Part shown: positions 1 to 8,227 of the stretch, piece after piece
Layout: each line of letters opens with the position of its first letter
Numbering within the stretch: the first letter of the stretch is position 1
Translations under genes and position numbers: made by a program
NCBI GenBank assembly: GCA_038843675.1
Contig: JAWBRV010000010.1
Span: 1 to 47,857 of the forward strand
Direction: 5' to 3'
Length of the DNA stretch: 47,857 bases
Source: Candidatus Bathyarchaeia archaeon
Lineage (GTDB): Archaea; Thermoproteota; Bathyarchaeia; 40CM-2-53-6; CALIRQ01
Notes under the pieces: model-generated
Seen by the model: only the letters and a program-made list of their open reading frames with translations
What the model was told of the DNA's origin: nothing
Database searches by the model: none

Positions 1-1
1 G

Positions 2-427
2 CTGATCGGTTGGCTGTGGGGATACTCCATAGCCAAGAGGGGCCCGAGGCTCGGCAATAGCGTCCTCGATTACCTCCTCGATTGCGATGAGAGGGGGGCC
101 TTATTAGAGCTCAAAAGCGCCGTATTGCTCCATGAGGGCGATAAGGCCGGATACCCGGATTGCCCAACCCCTAGGGGGAGGAGGCAAATCGAGGAGCTCA
201 TGAGGTACGTGAGGAATGGGGGGCGCGGGATAGTGGCCTTCGTGGCCGCTTTGTCCAACGCCAAGGCCTTCAAGCCATATGAGCGCGGCGATCCTGAGAT
301 GGTCCGATTGCTCAAGGAGGCGCGATGCGCTGGAGTAGAGGCGAGGGCATTGGGGATGGAAGGAGAACTCGTGGATGGAGAGCTCAGGATATCCCTAACA
401 AACGATGATCTGCCCGTCCTGATATAG
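2..427 (+). CDS. sfsA: SfsA family protein, C-terminal part (cut by window edge)
   Basis: The frame is open from the first bases of the window and ends at TAG 425-427, so the 5' part is missing. The visible 141 residues carry the SfsA C-terminal signature: an ELKSAVLL strand, then PDCPTPRGRRQ, then FVAALSNAKAFKPYE, then a DPEMVRLLKEARCAGVE helix. SfsA proteins (usually about 230 residues) have an OB-like N-terminal domain and a nuclease-like C-terminal fold; in E. coli SfsA was named for maltose-metabolism effects and binds DNA, but the archaeal role is not established. An internal TTG at 125 gives a shorter ORF, but the conserved ELKS strand lies upstream of it, so translation must begin before the window. 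Confidence 0.88.
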   Translation: MIGWLWGYSIAKRGPRLGNSVLDYLLDCDERGALLELKSAVLLHEGDKAGYPDCPTPRGRRQIEELMRYVRNGGRGIVAFVAALSNAKAFKPYERGDPEMVRLLKEARCAGVEARALGMEGELVDGELRISLTNDDLPVLI

Positions 428-438
428 TGGGACCTTTC

Positions 439-453
439 CCCCATGAAATGGGG
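439..453 (+). other. small perfect hairpin after sfsA
   Basis: CCCCAT (439-444) and ATGGGG (448-453) form a perfect 6-bp stem with a 3-nt loop, 12 nt after the sfsA stop. No T-run follows, so it is not a typical archaeal terminator; it could protect the mRNA 3' end or be chance. Confidence 0.3.
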
Positions 454-460
454 CCATCTC

Positions 461-473
461 GATATATATTATA
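461..473 (+). promoter_or_regulatory. TATA box for larA-like/hypE operon
   Basis: An uninterrupted AT run (gatatatattata) in GC-rich surroundings lies about 70 bp before the GTG at 537. Initiation about 25 bp downstream would give a leader of roughly 45 nt holding GA-rich ribosome-binding sequence (gagggg at about 523-528, about 8 nt before the GTG). Confidence 0.55.
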
Positions 474-536
474 CCCGGACTTTAATGCCTCCCCGAATCG
501 AATGCGTATAGGAGGATCGGGCGAGGGGAAGGCCTA

Positions 537-1736
537 GTGGTTGAGATCTGGTTGCCATATGGTGATACGGAGGTATTCGTGAACGTGCCAACCGAGCGCC
601 TGCTCGGGTTCTTCGAGTTCCAAGCCCCCCAAGGCGGTGTATCTATTCAATCGATCTTGGGTTCTGCGATACCCGCCCTCTCCGGGGCGAGGAATGTCTC
701 CCTCGCCATCGATAGCGAGCTCATTCGATCCGAGGAGTGCATGGAGATCCTAAGGGCTTTGGGGGATTCCCTGTCCGGCGCTAACTTCAAAGCCTTCACG
801 AACGCCGATGGCCCTTTGCCGGACCTGCCGGGCTTGGAGTGGAGGCGCGGGGGATCGCCCGATCGCCCCTTCGAGGACTTGGGAAGGACGGGGCATGGTA
901 ACAAGGTCCGGATCGATCGAGATTTCCATAGATCGGATCGTAAGGTCTTGCTGGGGAGGCTGGAGAGGGACCCGATCCGTGGCCGTGAGTGGGTGAAGGG
1001 CCTCTTGGAATGCGTCGCCAGCCCAGAAACTGCCCGGGCCAATGCTGCGCTTGCGCTTGAGTGGGATCCCAAGACTGGCGCAGAGAGGAACCCATCCTAT
1101 CTGGATGGATGCGAATGTGCAAAGATTATCGGAATCGATTACGCGCTCTTCTTCATAGGGGGCGTAGGGGGAAGGTTTGTATATTGCGCCCAAGGGGGGT
1201 TCGAGGAAGCGTTAAGGATTGGCGAAGAGAAATATGGGCAATTGTATTCCAAGGCGATCGGCAGGAAAGCGAAGATCGCAATATCGAGCGCCGGCGGTGC
1301 CCCCAACGACCTTTGCTTCGAATCGGCCTCGCGCTCGATATTCAATGTGCTCGGCGGCTTGGAGGTGGGCGGGGCAATTTTGTCGCTGGCCGAGTGCCGA
1401 GGCGGGGTTGGCAACGCCGCCCTGATCGATGCCTTCGCTCGATACAGGGATAAGGAGAGGCTAAGGAGGGCCCTCGAGGAAGAGCCCTCGGAAGCGGGGA
1501 TCCATTCCTATCTCCTAATGAGGGTCTTCGAGGAATTTAGGGTCCTCTTGGTCTCGGCCATCCCGGAGGCCCTCCTGAGGCCCCTCAAGATCAAGGCCTT
1601 CAGATCCGCCAACTCGGCCTTGGAGAGCGCGACGAGGGCGCTCGGCGAGGATTCATTGATATACGCGATCGCGAACGCTTCCAAGAACTTTTTATCCTTG
1701 GCGGCTGGAGGCGGGCTAGGGGGTGGCCTGCGATAG
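537..1736 (+). CDS. diverged LarA-like (DUF2088) protein
   Basis: This 399-residue protein resembles the nickel-pincer lactate racemase LarA family in layout. The N-terminus (WLPYGDTEVFVNVP) matches the family's opening strand pair, and the C-terminal block (SSAGGAPNDLCF through GGAILSLAECRGGVG, about residues 240-285) matches the LarA C-terminal motif. The catalytic signatures are poor: there is no GTHRP-type motif, and where LarA has EPH..GYSGGAKS this protein has ERDP..REWVKG (about residues 143-152), so the expected histidine is an aspartate and only a lysine is kept. It may therefore be a non-racemase member. GTG start with GA-rich sequence 8 nt upstream. Its stop is 11 nt before hypE, so the two are almost surely co-transcribed, which hints at a role near nickel or hydrogenase maturation. 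Family call fairly firm; function unknown. Confidence 0.68.
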   Translation: MVEIWLPYGDTEVFVNVPTERLLGFFEFQAPQGGVSIQSILGSAIPALSGARNVSLAIDSELIRSEECMEILRALGDSLSGANFKAFTNADGPLPDLPGLEWRRGGSPDRPFEDLGRTGHGNKVRIDRDFHRSDRKVLLGRLERDPIRGREWVKGLLECVASPETARANAALALEWDPKTGAERNPSYLDGCECAKIIGIDYALFFIGGVGGRFVYCAQGGFEEALRIGEEKYGQLYSKAIGRKAKIAISSAGGAPNDLCFESASRSIFNVLGGLEVGGAILSLAECRGGVGNAALIDAFARYRDKERLRRALEEEPSEAGIHSYLLMRVFEEFRVLLVSAIPEALLRPLKIKAFRSANSALESATRALGEDSLIYAIANASKNFLSLAAGGGLGGGLR

Positions 1737-1747
1737 AAGCCATAAGG

Positions 1748-2779
1748 ATGGAGCATGGGGCCGGCGGGGCGATCATGCAACGCCTCATCAAGGAGCGGAT
1801 AATCAGGCGCCTCGGCGGGAGCGGCGTTGAGGTCCCGTTGGAAGCGATGGACGACTCAGCCGTCGTTAACGGCATAATCCTCAAATCCGACTCCTATACG
1901 GTCAAGCCCATATTCTTCCCGGGCGGCGATATAGGGAGGCTATCGGTTTCCGGGACCGTTAACGATATATCGGTCATGGGCGGGAGGCCCCTCGCCCTAG
2001 CATCGGGGCTCATAATCCAAGAGGGTTTCCCGCTTCAGGATTTGGATCGAATCCTCGAGAGCATGGCCAAAACTTGCTCCGAGGCCGGCGTTTTCGTAGT
2101 GACCGGGGACACGAAGGTCGTGGAGAGGGGCGGGCTGGATGGCATCGTCATAAACATGTCGGGGATTGGGGTCAGGAGCCCAGCCCTCGATTCGAACCTA
2201 GCGGAGGTTAGGCGCAGGAGGGCCTTGAGCTCCCAATGGCTATTGGATTCCAACTTGGCCGATGGGGATATCATAATAGTTTCGGGCACGATCGGCGACC
2301 ACGGGATAGCGATAATGTCCTGCAGGGAGGGCTATGGGTTCGAGGGGAACATCTCATCGGACGTTGCCCCCCTTAATGGGCTGGTCGAATCCCTGCTCAA
2401 GGTGGGCGGCATAGTGGCCATGAAGGATCCCACGAGGGGAGGGCTATCGAATGCGCTGAACGAATGGGCCCAGAAATCAAATGTAGGCATCTTGATCCAT
2501 GAGGACAGGATCCCGATCAGGGGGGAGGTCAGGGCGGCATGCGAAATGCTTGGCATAGATCCCTTGGACGTCGGGAACGAGGGCAAATTGGTGATAGGGG
2601 TCGTTGCGGAAAAGGCCGAGGAGGTATTGGAGGAGCTCCGCCGCCACGAGCTCGGCAGGGACGCCGAGATAATCGGATATGCGACCAAACGATATGAGGG
2701 GGTGGTCATGAGGACCCAAGTGGGCGGATTAAGGGTCCTCCCGCCCCCAATCGGGGACCCGATCCCGAGGATATGCTGA
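1748..2779 (+). CDS. hypE: hydrogenase maturation protein HypE (carbamoyl dehydratase)
   Basis: HypE takes a carbamoyl group from HypF on its C-terminal cysteine and dehydrates it with ATP to a thiocyanate, the source of the CN ligands of [NiFe]-hydrogenase. The 343-residue ORF opens with MEHGAGG, has the PurM-like core FFPGGDIGRLSVSGTVND followed by ISVMGGRPLAL, a DPTRGGL motif (about residue 221), and ends exactly in PRIC, with Cys343 as the last residue as required for activity. Length is normal for the family. It follows the LarA-like gene by 11 nt. The partner genes hypC and hypD are 2 kb downstream on the other strand; hypA, hypB, hypF and hydrogenase subunits are not in the window. Confidence 0.96.
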   Translation: MEHGAGGAIMQRLIKERIIRRLGGSGVEVPLEAMDDSAVVNGIILKSDSYTVKPIFFPGGDIGRLSVSGTVNDISVMGGRPLALASGLIIQEGFPLQDLDRILESMAKTCSEAGVFVVTGDTKVVERGGLDGIVINMSGIGVRSPALDSNLAEVRRRRALSSQWLLDSNLADGDIIIVSGTIGDHGIAIMSCREGYGFEGNISSDVAPLNGLVESLLKVGGIVAMKDPTRGGLSNALNEWAQKSNVGILIHEDRIPIRGEVRAACEMLGIDPLDVGNEGKLVIGVVAEKAEEVLEELRRHELGRDAEIIGYATKRYEGVVMRTQVGGLRVLPPPIGDPIPRIC

Positions 2780-2811
2780 ACCGATCTAGGGCTAGGCCCA
2801 TTCGATCCGGC

Positions 2812-3585
2812 TCATTCGATGATCTTCCTGAAGCTGATGGAGGCAGCTGTGAACATTAGGGCATCGAAGAGGGCTATCGCCGCGAGATCGATCGCCAAGT
2901 TGGACAGATCCCCGCTTATGAGGAGTCCCCTCACGGCATCGACGACGTAGCTCATGGGGTTGATCAGCGCGAAATATTGCAGGGGCTGGGGCATCATCTT
3001 AACGGGATAGAGCGCGTTGCTCGCGAAGAAGAGGGGGAATATTATGGCTTGACCCATGCCCATGACCCTCTCCCTGGTCTTCATGAGGGATGCCACCAAG
3101 ATCGAGGTGGCTGAGAAGCCCCCGGAGGCTAGGAATATTATCAGGAAGGCGAAGATGAAATGGACAGGGTTCGGGAGGAATTTCACCCCCATGAGCAACG
3201 CCAGCGGTATTATGACGAAGGTTTGGAATATGGCCCTGATGCCCGATGCCATGGATCTGCCGATCACCGTGGCATACCTAGAGGCAGGGGCCACGAGGAG
3301 CTTCTTCAGTATCCCAGATTCCCTTTCCCAAACTATCGTTAAGCCGAAGAAGACCGAAACGAACGTGGTGGATTGTATCAATACCCCTGGGGCTATGTAA
3401 TCCGTATACGGTATCCCGCCCGTCGGTATCGCCCTTACGGTGCTCATTACGGGTCCATAGACCATCAGCCAGAGGATCGGCTGGATGGCCCTCATGTACA
3501 ATTCGGCCCTATCGTGCTTAAGCCTCCTGAGCTCGAGTTTGAGCATAGCGGATATCATCCTCAAGGAATCCATCATGCCCATCAC
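2812..3585 (-). CDS. ABC-2 type exporter permease
   Basis: A 257-residue polytopic membrane protein with about six hydrophobic segments and the ABC-2 membrane domain pattern (PILWLMVYGP near the N-terminus; FIFAFLIIFLASGGFSATSI and INPMSYVVDAVRGLL later), as in DrrB/NodJ-like permeases. GTG start at 3585 overlaps the TGA of the upstream ATPase gene (GTGA), so the two are translationally coupled and form one exporter. The substrate cannot be read from sequence. It is the last gene of the hypC-hypD-ABC leftward run and converges on hypE with a 32-nt gap. Confidence 0.88.
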   Translation of the reverse strand: MMGMMDSLRMISAMLKLELRRLKHDRAELYMRAIQPILWLMVYGPVMSTVRAIPTGGIPYTDYIAPGVLIQSTTFVSVFFGLTIVWERESGILKKLLVAPASRYATVIGRSMASGIRAIFQTFVIIPLALLMGVKFLPNPVHFIFAFLIIFLASGGFSATSILVASLMKTRERVMGMGQAIIFPLFFASNALYPVKMMPQPLQYFALINPMSYVVDAVRGLLISGDLSNLAIDLAAIALFDALMFTAASISFRKIIE

Positions 3586-4592
3586 CCTCTCCTTATCATA
3601 CGCCTCATTTGCCTAACCTCGCCGATCCTCCCCATCGATTCAAGCCTGATCCCGGCGTACTTCAGGAAGACGTCATCCAACGTGGGCTTGCTCATGGAAA
3701 TCTTCTTGACCGGTACCCCATTTCCCCTCAGGACCTCCATTATGGGCGGTAGCGCGGTTTCCGCATCCTCGACGATCACGCTTAGCTCCGATCCGTTGGC
3801 GATGACATAGCCGACCGGCTCCAGTTCCCTAATCCTATCTAGAACTTTCTCCTCAACGAAATCTTCTCCAAGGCCCAACAGGATTACCTCCCTCCCAACC
3901 GATCGCTTGAGTTCATCGCTCGATCCCAATGTCACTATCCTCCCTGCGTTTATTATCGCCATCTCATCGGAGTAGAGATCAGCCTCGTCCATGTAGTGCG
4001 TATTGAAGAATATTGTCGTGCCGCATTCCCTCCTGAAGGAGGAGAGCCTCTCCCAAACGAGCTTTCTGGCGGATGGGTCCAAGCCGATCGTCGGCTCATC
4101 CAAGAACATTATCTTAGGCCTGATCAACATCGCGCAAGCGATCTCGAGCCTCCTGATCATCCCGCCCGAATAGGTATTAACGAGGTTGTGGGCGACATCG
4201 CCCAAGCCCATGTATTCCAGCGAATCCCATATGATCCCTTCCCTTTCGCTCGGTGCCACGCCGTATATCTCGGCATATGTGAGGAGGTTCTCATACCCGC
4301 TTATGTCGGTCCAAACGCTTATCTCTTGGGGCACGTAGCCGATGAGCCTCCTCACTTTGGCGCCCTCGCGGACCACATCCAGCCCGAAGACGCGAGCCTC
4401 TCCCGATGTTGGCCTGAGCTGGGTCGTTAATATCCTCATGAGGGTCGTCTTCCCGGCGCCGTTCGGGCCCAATAGGGCGAATATCTTCTCCGCCCCGATC
4501 TCCAATTCGACCCCATCCAATGCCCTAAGTCCGCCCTCGTAGACCTTAACAAGCCCTCTGGCCTCCACCGCCGCTTCATTTGATCCGCCCAT
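3582..4592 (-). CDS. ABC exporter ATP-binding protein (DrrA/CcmA type)
   Basis: A 336-residue ATPase with Walker A GPNGAGKTT (about residues 43-51), signature YSGGMIRRLEIA, Walker B IMFLDEPTIGLDP and switch histidine in NTHYMDEAD. After the nucleotide-binding domain (about 1-235) a roughly 100-residue C-terminal extension follows, as in drug/lipid exporters of the DrrA group. Its stop overlaps the permease start. It begins 39 nt after hypD, so it may be transcribed with the hyp genes, although no functional link between HypCD and this exporter is known. Confidence 0.92.
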   Translation of the reverse strand: MGGSNEAAVEARGLVKVYEGGLRALDGVELEIGAEKIFALLGPNGAGKTTLMRILTTQLRPTSGEARVFGLDVVREGAKVRRLIGYVPQEISVWTDISGYENLLTYAEIYGVAPSEREGIIWDSLEYMGLGDVAHNLVNTYSGGMIRRLEIACAMLIRPKIMFLDEPTIGLDPSARKLVWERLSSFRRECGTTIFFNTHYMDEADLYSDEMAIINAGRIVTLGSSDELKRSVGREVILLGLGEDFVEEKVLDRIRELEPVGYVIANGSELSVIVEDAETALPPIMEVLRGNGVPVKKISMSKPTLDDVFLKYAGIRLESMGRIGEVRQMRRMIRRG

Positions 4593-4631
4593 CGGTTGGC
4601 ATCGCCATAATGGTCCCCTTCGGGGCCGCCA

Positions 4632-5756
4632 TTATGCTTTTTGAGGGTCCCCGGCCCGCGCTCCGGGCCCATATCTATAGCTTATGAAGCAAGCCCCCTC
4701 TATCGAAACCATGCAGGGACCGCGGGGATGCGCCGGATTACAAGCCGTCCCGAATAGGGGACAATCCTCGGGCTCGGCGACCCCTCGGAGGACCTCGCCG
4801 CATCTACAATTGGGATCCTCCGATATCTCCAATGCCACGATATCCGATAGCTCATCTTCGTAAACCTTCCTCGCGTCATAGGCCTCGAACTTCTCCCTCA
4901 ATGCCATTCCAGATTTTGGCACCAAGGGGAAGCCGCGCCAAGGGACGTCGATGGGCTCGAAGACCTGATCTATGGCCTCCAAGGCCTTTTGGTTCCCCTC
5001 ATATCTAACGGCCCTTGTATACTCGTTCTCGACCTCCGCTCTGCCATCCCTTATCTGCTTGGCGAGCATGTAGATCGCGGCAAGCACGTCCAATGGCTCA
5101 AACCCGGCGATGACTTGGGGGATCCCATATTTTGAGGAGATGAACTCATAGGGCTTGACCCCTATTATAGTGCTCACATGACCCGGCTGGATGAAGCCCT
5201 GTATCCTGACCTCGCCCATCCCCAATATGGCATCGAGCACCGGGGGTATGTAGCGGTGGCAACATAATATCGAGAAGCCCTCCGGCGGATCGGAGAGCAA
5301 GAGAGAAGCGGTGCCCGGAGCCGTCGTTTCGAACCCGATCGCAAGGAAGACGACCTCCCTCCCCAACCTCCTAGCGATCTCGGCCGCATCCCTTATGCTG
5401 TATACGACCCTTATATCCCCGCCCTCCGCCCGCCGATCGAGTAGCGAGCCCCTCGGCCCTCTGACTCTCGCGGCGTCCCCGAAGGTCGCTATGATCTTCC
5501 CCCTCTCCATCAAAAGCCCCGCCTCCTCGTATTCCCTCTGGGTCGTAACGCAAACCGGGCATCCGGGTCCGGATACGACCCTGATGCCGCATCCTCTCAG
5601 GAGTGGGTCGAGCCCGAAGCGCATTATCGTATCCTGATGCGTGCCGCAAACGTGCATTATGGTCGCCTTCACCCCCAAGCCCTTTATTCCCTCCAAGATC
5701 TTTTCAGCCAGCCCCCTGTCCCTGAACCTCAATTGCGGTTGGGCCCCCGCGCTCAT
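4632..5756 (-). CDS. hypD: hydrogenase maturation protein HypD
   Basis: HypD is the iron-sulfur scaffold on which, with HypC, the Fe(CN)2CO unit of [NiFe]-hydrogenase is assembled. The 374-residue protein has all the diagnostic motifs: HVCGTHQ (Cys37), GPGCPVC (Cys66, Cys69), FETTAPG, RYIPPVL, and a Cys-rich C-terminal block with NCRCGEVL, EDCPLFG, ACNPAHPRGPCMVS and EGAC that supplies [4Fe-4S] ligands. Length is typical. The ATG at 5756 is 16 nt from the hypC stop, so they form one operon. Confidence 0.97.
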   Translation of the reverse strand: MSAGAQPQLRFRDRGLAEKILEGIKGLGVKATIMHVCGTHQDTIMRFGLDPLLRGCGIRVVSGPGCPVCVTTQREYEEAGLLMERGKIIATFGDAARVRGPRGSLLDRRAEGGDIRVVYSIRDAAEIARRLGREVVFLAIGFETTAPGTASLLLSDPPEGFSILCCHRYIPPVLDAILGMGEVRIQGFIQPGHVSTIIGVKPYEFISSKYGIPQVIAGFEPLDVLAAIYMLAKQIRDGRAEVENEYTRAVRYEGNQKALEAIDQVFEPIDVPWRGFPLVPKSGMALREKFEAYDARKVYEDELSDIVALEISEDPNCRCGEVLRGVAEPEDCPLFGTACNPAHPRGPCMVSIEGACFISYRYGPGARAGDPQKA

Positions 5757-5772
5757 ATCCGAACGGCGCCCC

Positions 5773-5994
5773 CTATCCCACGCCCAGTTTGAATATCTCG
5801 CTCCAAAGCTCCAGCGTCTTCTTGGCCTCCTCCTCGTCTAGGACTTGTATTGCGAAGCCCGCGTGAACTATCACGTAATCCCCGACCTTGGGGTTGATCA
5901 AGGAGATATCGACTTCCCTCGTGACCCCTCCGAAGTCCACCTTCGCCAATCCGCCCTTGATCTCCATGACCCTCCCTGGAATCGCCAAGCACAT
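5773..5994 (-). CDS. hypC: hydrogenase maturation chaperone HypC
   Basis: A 73-residue member of the HypC/HupF family. It begins MCLAIPGRV, with the essential Cys2 that binds the Fe(CN)2CO precursor, followed by the OB-like barrel (AKVDFGGVTREV, VGDYVIVHAGFAI) and the C-terminal helix starting LDEEEAKKTLELW. HypC shuttles the iron centre from HypD to the large-subunit precursor. It is first in the hypC-hypD-ABC operon; the TATA element at 6020-6034 puts the transcript start only a few nucleotides before its ATG. Confidence 0.97.
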   Translation of the reverse strand: MCLAIPGRVMEIKGGLAKVDFGGVTREVDISLINPKVGDYVIVHAGFAIQVLDEEEAKKTLELWSEIFKLGVG

Positions 5995-6019
5995 TTTCGC
6001 GGCCAGCTGATGGAATTTT

Positions 6020-6034
6020 CTTATAAATATATTT
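6020..6034 (-). promoter_or_regulatory. TATA box for hypC operon
   Basis: On the minus strand the sequence reads aaatatatttataag. Its centre is about 34 bp from the hypC ATG, giving an almost leaderless mRNA. It faces away from the pyrG promoter 55 bp further on. Confidence 0.6.
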
Positions 6035-6082
6035 GTCCCGCATCCTCATTAAGCGCCCCACCGGATCATTTGGTCCTCGGGT

Positions 6083-6092
6083 AATTTTATAA
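6083..6092 (+). promoter_or_regulatory. TATA box for pyrG
   Basis: aattttataa sits about 30 bp before the ATG at 6120 and is the only good TATA element here, which suggests a leaderless or nearly leaderless pyrG transcript and favours the upstream ATG. Confidence 0.55.
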
Positions 6093-6119
6093 TGGGCGAG
6101 AAATCCAACCAAAGCCGTA

Positions 6120-7811
6120 ATGGCTGCCAGTGATCTAGGCGAGCGAGTGGTGCAAAATACTGTTGGCGAAGGAGCCAGATCGAAAGGTGGCCGAGTCAAG
6201 TATCTCTTCGTTACCGGCGGAGTCATGTCCGGAATAGGCAAGGGCGTTGTCACATCATCCCTCGGGAAGATTCTGCAAGCGAGAGGGTTCTCGGTCACGG
6301 TGATGAAGATAGACCCCTACCTAAACGTCGACGCGGGCACCATGAATCCATTGGTCCATGGGGAGGTATTTGTAACCGAGGATGGGGGGGAGGTGGATAT
6401 GGATATCGGGACCTACGAGAGGTTCCTCGACCTAGACCTAACGAAGGAGCACAACATAACCACCGGTCAGATCTACTTATCCGTGATAGAGAAGGAGAGG
6501 AGGGGGGACCTCCTTGGGAAATGCGTGCAAATAATACCCCACGTGACCGACGAGATAAAGTCTAGGATAAGGGGGATAGCGGCCAAATATCCGGTCGATG
6601 TGGTCTTAGTGGAGATCGGGGGAACCGTTGGCGACATAGAGGGCTTGCCCTTCTTGGAGGCGGCGAGGCAAATGAGGCTGGAGGAAGGGTTCGGGAACGT
6701 CATCAACGTCCACGTGACTCTCGTCCCCGTGCTGGAGGTCGTTGGAGAGCAGAAGACCAAGCCCACCCAGCATAGCATCCAAGAGCTCAGGAGGATCGGG
6801 ATACAGCCCGATGCCATAGTCGCGAGGAGCAAAAAGCCCCTTTCGGAAACTTCAAGGAAGAAGATCGCGCTATTCTGCAACGTCGAGGAGCGCGCGGTCT
6901 TCACCTCCCCGGACGTGGAGAGCATATATGAGGTCCCTCTGATACTTGATGAGCAGGGCGCCGGGGATTACCTCGTTGAAAGGCTTGGCTTAAGAGGGGG
7001 GAATCCACCTTATTGGGCCCCTTGGAGGGCCATCGTGAAGAAATTCGTCGAACCAAGGTATTCCATCAAGATAGCCATGTGCGGGAAGTATACCGAGCTG
7101 GCGGATTCCTACGTAAGCGTTAACGAGGCCCTCAAGCATTCCGGAGCTGCCTGCGACTCCAAGGTGCAAATCGATTGGATTGGGACGGAGGAGTTCGAGG
7201 AGGACGAGGAGAAGCTCGAACACCTGAGGGACTACGATGGAATACTAATACCTGGAGGCTTTGGGGCCCGAGGCGCGGAGGGAAAGATAAAGGCCATATC
7301 CTTCGCCAGATCCAACGATATTCCCTTCTTGGGCATTTGTTACGGATTCCAGCTTTCGATAGTGGAGTTTGCCAGATCGATAGGCTTCGAGGATGCCAAC
7401 AGCACCGAGATAGACCCCTTTACCAAGGACCCGGTCATAGATCTGATGCCGGAGCAGAAGTCGATCAGCCTGATGGGTTCCACGATGCGGCTCGGGGCCC
7501 ACAGGATAGTCCTGAAGGAGGGTAGCATGGCGATGCGCCTTTACGGGAGCAAGATCGTGACCGAGAGGCACAGGCATAGGTATGAGGTTAACCCGAGGTA
7601 TTGGGAGGCCTTGGAGCGCGGCGGGCTCGTCTTCTCCGGGATTAGCGAGGATGGCCTGAGGGCGGAGATCGCAGAATTGCCGGGGATGCGCTTCTATATG
7701 GCGACGCAGTTCCACGCCGAATTTAAATCGAGGCCCAATAGGCCCTCCCCTCCATACCTAGGGTTCGTGAGGGCTTGCTTGGAGAGGAGGCTCAGCCGAT
7801 CTAAGCCGTAG
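6120..7811 (+). CDS. pyrG: CTP synthase
   Basis: PyrG makes CTP from UTP, ATP and glutamine, the last step of de novo pyrimidine nucleotide synthesis. The 563-residue protein has the N-terminal amidoligase domain (P-loop [17 protein letters not shown], then [15 protein letters not shown] and [10 protein letters not shown]) and a C-terminal class I glutaminase domain with GICYGFQ (Cys407) and QFHAEF (His532, Glu534). About 25 residues precede the usual first strand ([10 protein letters not shown]); the codon there is GTC, so a longer start is needed. The ATG at 6120 fits the TATA box, although GTG codons at 6147 and 6150 are alternatives. It stands alone, divergent from hypC. Confidence 0.97.
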   Translation: MAASDLGERVVQNTVGEGARSKGGRVKYLFVTGGVMSGIGKGVVTSSLGKILQARGFSVTVMKIDPYLNVDAGTMNPLVHGEVFVTEDGGEVDMDIGTYERFLDLDLTKEHNITTGQIYLSVIEKERRGDLLGKCVQIIPHVTDEIKSRIRGIAAKYPVDVVLVEIGGTVGDIEGLPFLEAARQMRLEEGFGNVINVHVTLVPVLEVVGEQKTKPTQHSIQELRRIGIQPDAIVARSKKPLSETSRKKIALFCNVEERAVFTSPDVESIYEVPLILDEQGAGDYLVERLGLRGGNPPYWAPWRAIVKKFVEPRYSIKIAMCGKYTELADSYVSVNEALKHSGAACDSKVQIDWIGTEEFEEDEEKLEHLRDYDGILIPGGFGARGAEGKIKAISFARSNDIPFLGICYGFQLSIVEFARSIGFEDANSTEIDPFTKDPVIDLMPEQKSISLMGSTMRLGAHRIVLKEGSMAMRLYGSKIVTERHRHRYEVNPRYWEALERGGLVFSGISEDGLRAEIAELPGMRFYMATQFHAEFKSRPNRPSPPYLGFVRACLERRLSRSKP

Positions 7812-7855
7812 GGACGTTGTGGCGCGGGTTCGCCTCAGGGCTTCGCTAGAACGAT

Positions 7856-8089
7856 TCATTCCGGGGGAATGCAAATGTATAATATATTGCTCCCCCTTAC
7901 GATCACGCTCCCGAAGTTGGCTACGGGGCTATCGTTGTTGAATTTCGTCGCCCCCTCCAAGACTATGTTCATGTGACTATCACAATCCACCATCTTCCCC
8001 CTATACTCCGCGTTGTTCTTCAGCTTTATCATGACCTCCCTATTCGACCTCTTCATCAGAAGGTTCAAGGGTTTCCTCGAAGGCTCCAA
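7856..8089 (-). CDS. archaeal Sm-like RNA-binding protein (LSm)
   Basis: A 77-residue Sm-fold protein with Sm1 (EVMIKLKNNAEYRGKMVDCD, then HMNIVLEGA) and Sm2 (VIVRGSNILYI) motifs. Archaeal LSm proteins form heptameric rings that bind U-rich RNA and take part in RNA processing. TTG start at 8089 is inferred, because the family usually begins about ten residues before the first helix (KPLNLLMKRS). It converges on pyrG (45-nt gap) and has its own TATA box at 8129-8138. Confidence 0.93.
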   Translation of the reverse strand: MEPSRKPLNLLMKRSNREVMIKLKNNAEYRGKMVDCDSHMNIVLEGATKFNNDSPVANFGSVIVRGSNILYICIPPE

Positions 8090-8128
8090 AGCGCCAACAC
8101 ACCCTCTTGGACTGGGATCTTGACAAAC

Positions 8129-8138
8129 ATATAAAAGC
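8129..8138 (-). promoter_or_regulatory. TATA box for LSm gene
   Basis: On the minus strand cttttatatg lies about 45 bp before the TTG start of the LSm gene, leaving a short leader of about 20 nt. Confidence 0.5.
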
Positions 8139-8200
8139 CTTTTCCGGGATCCAGCGGCATTTTCATCGACCCCTCCCGGCCCATTTGGAGTTCTTCAAGC

Positions 8201-8208
8201 TTATATAA
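8201..8208 (+). promoter_or_regulatory. TATA box for radA (leaderless)
   Basis: ttatataa is centred about 24 bp before the radA ATG at 8228, the standard TATA-to-start distance, so the mRNA should begin at or next to the start codon. No Shine-Dalgarno sequence is present in between. Confidence 0.7.
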
Positions 8209-8227
8209 GGGGAACTTTAATCCCCTC

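Noticed and set aside
5753-6298. Minus-strand ORF of 181 residues across hypC and the pyrG start
   Set aside because: It covers hypC in another frame and runs through the divergent promoter region; no recognisable domain, composition of a GC-rich shadow frame.
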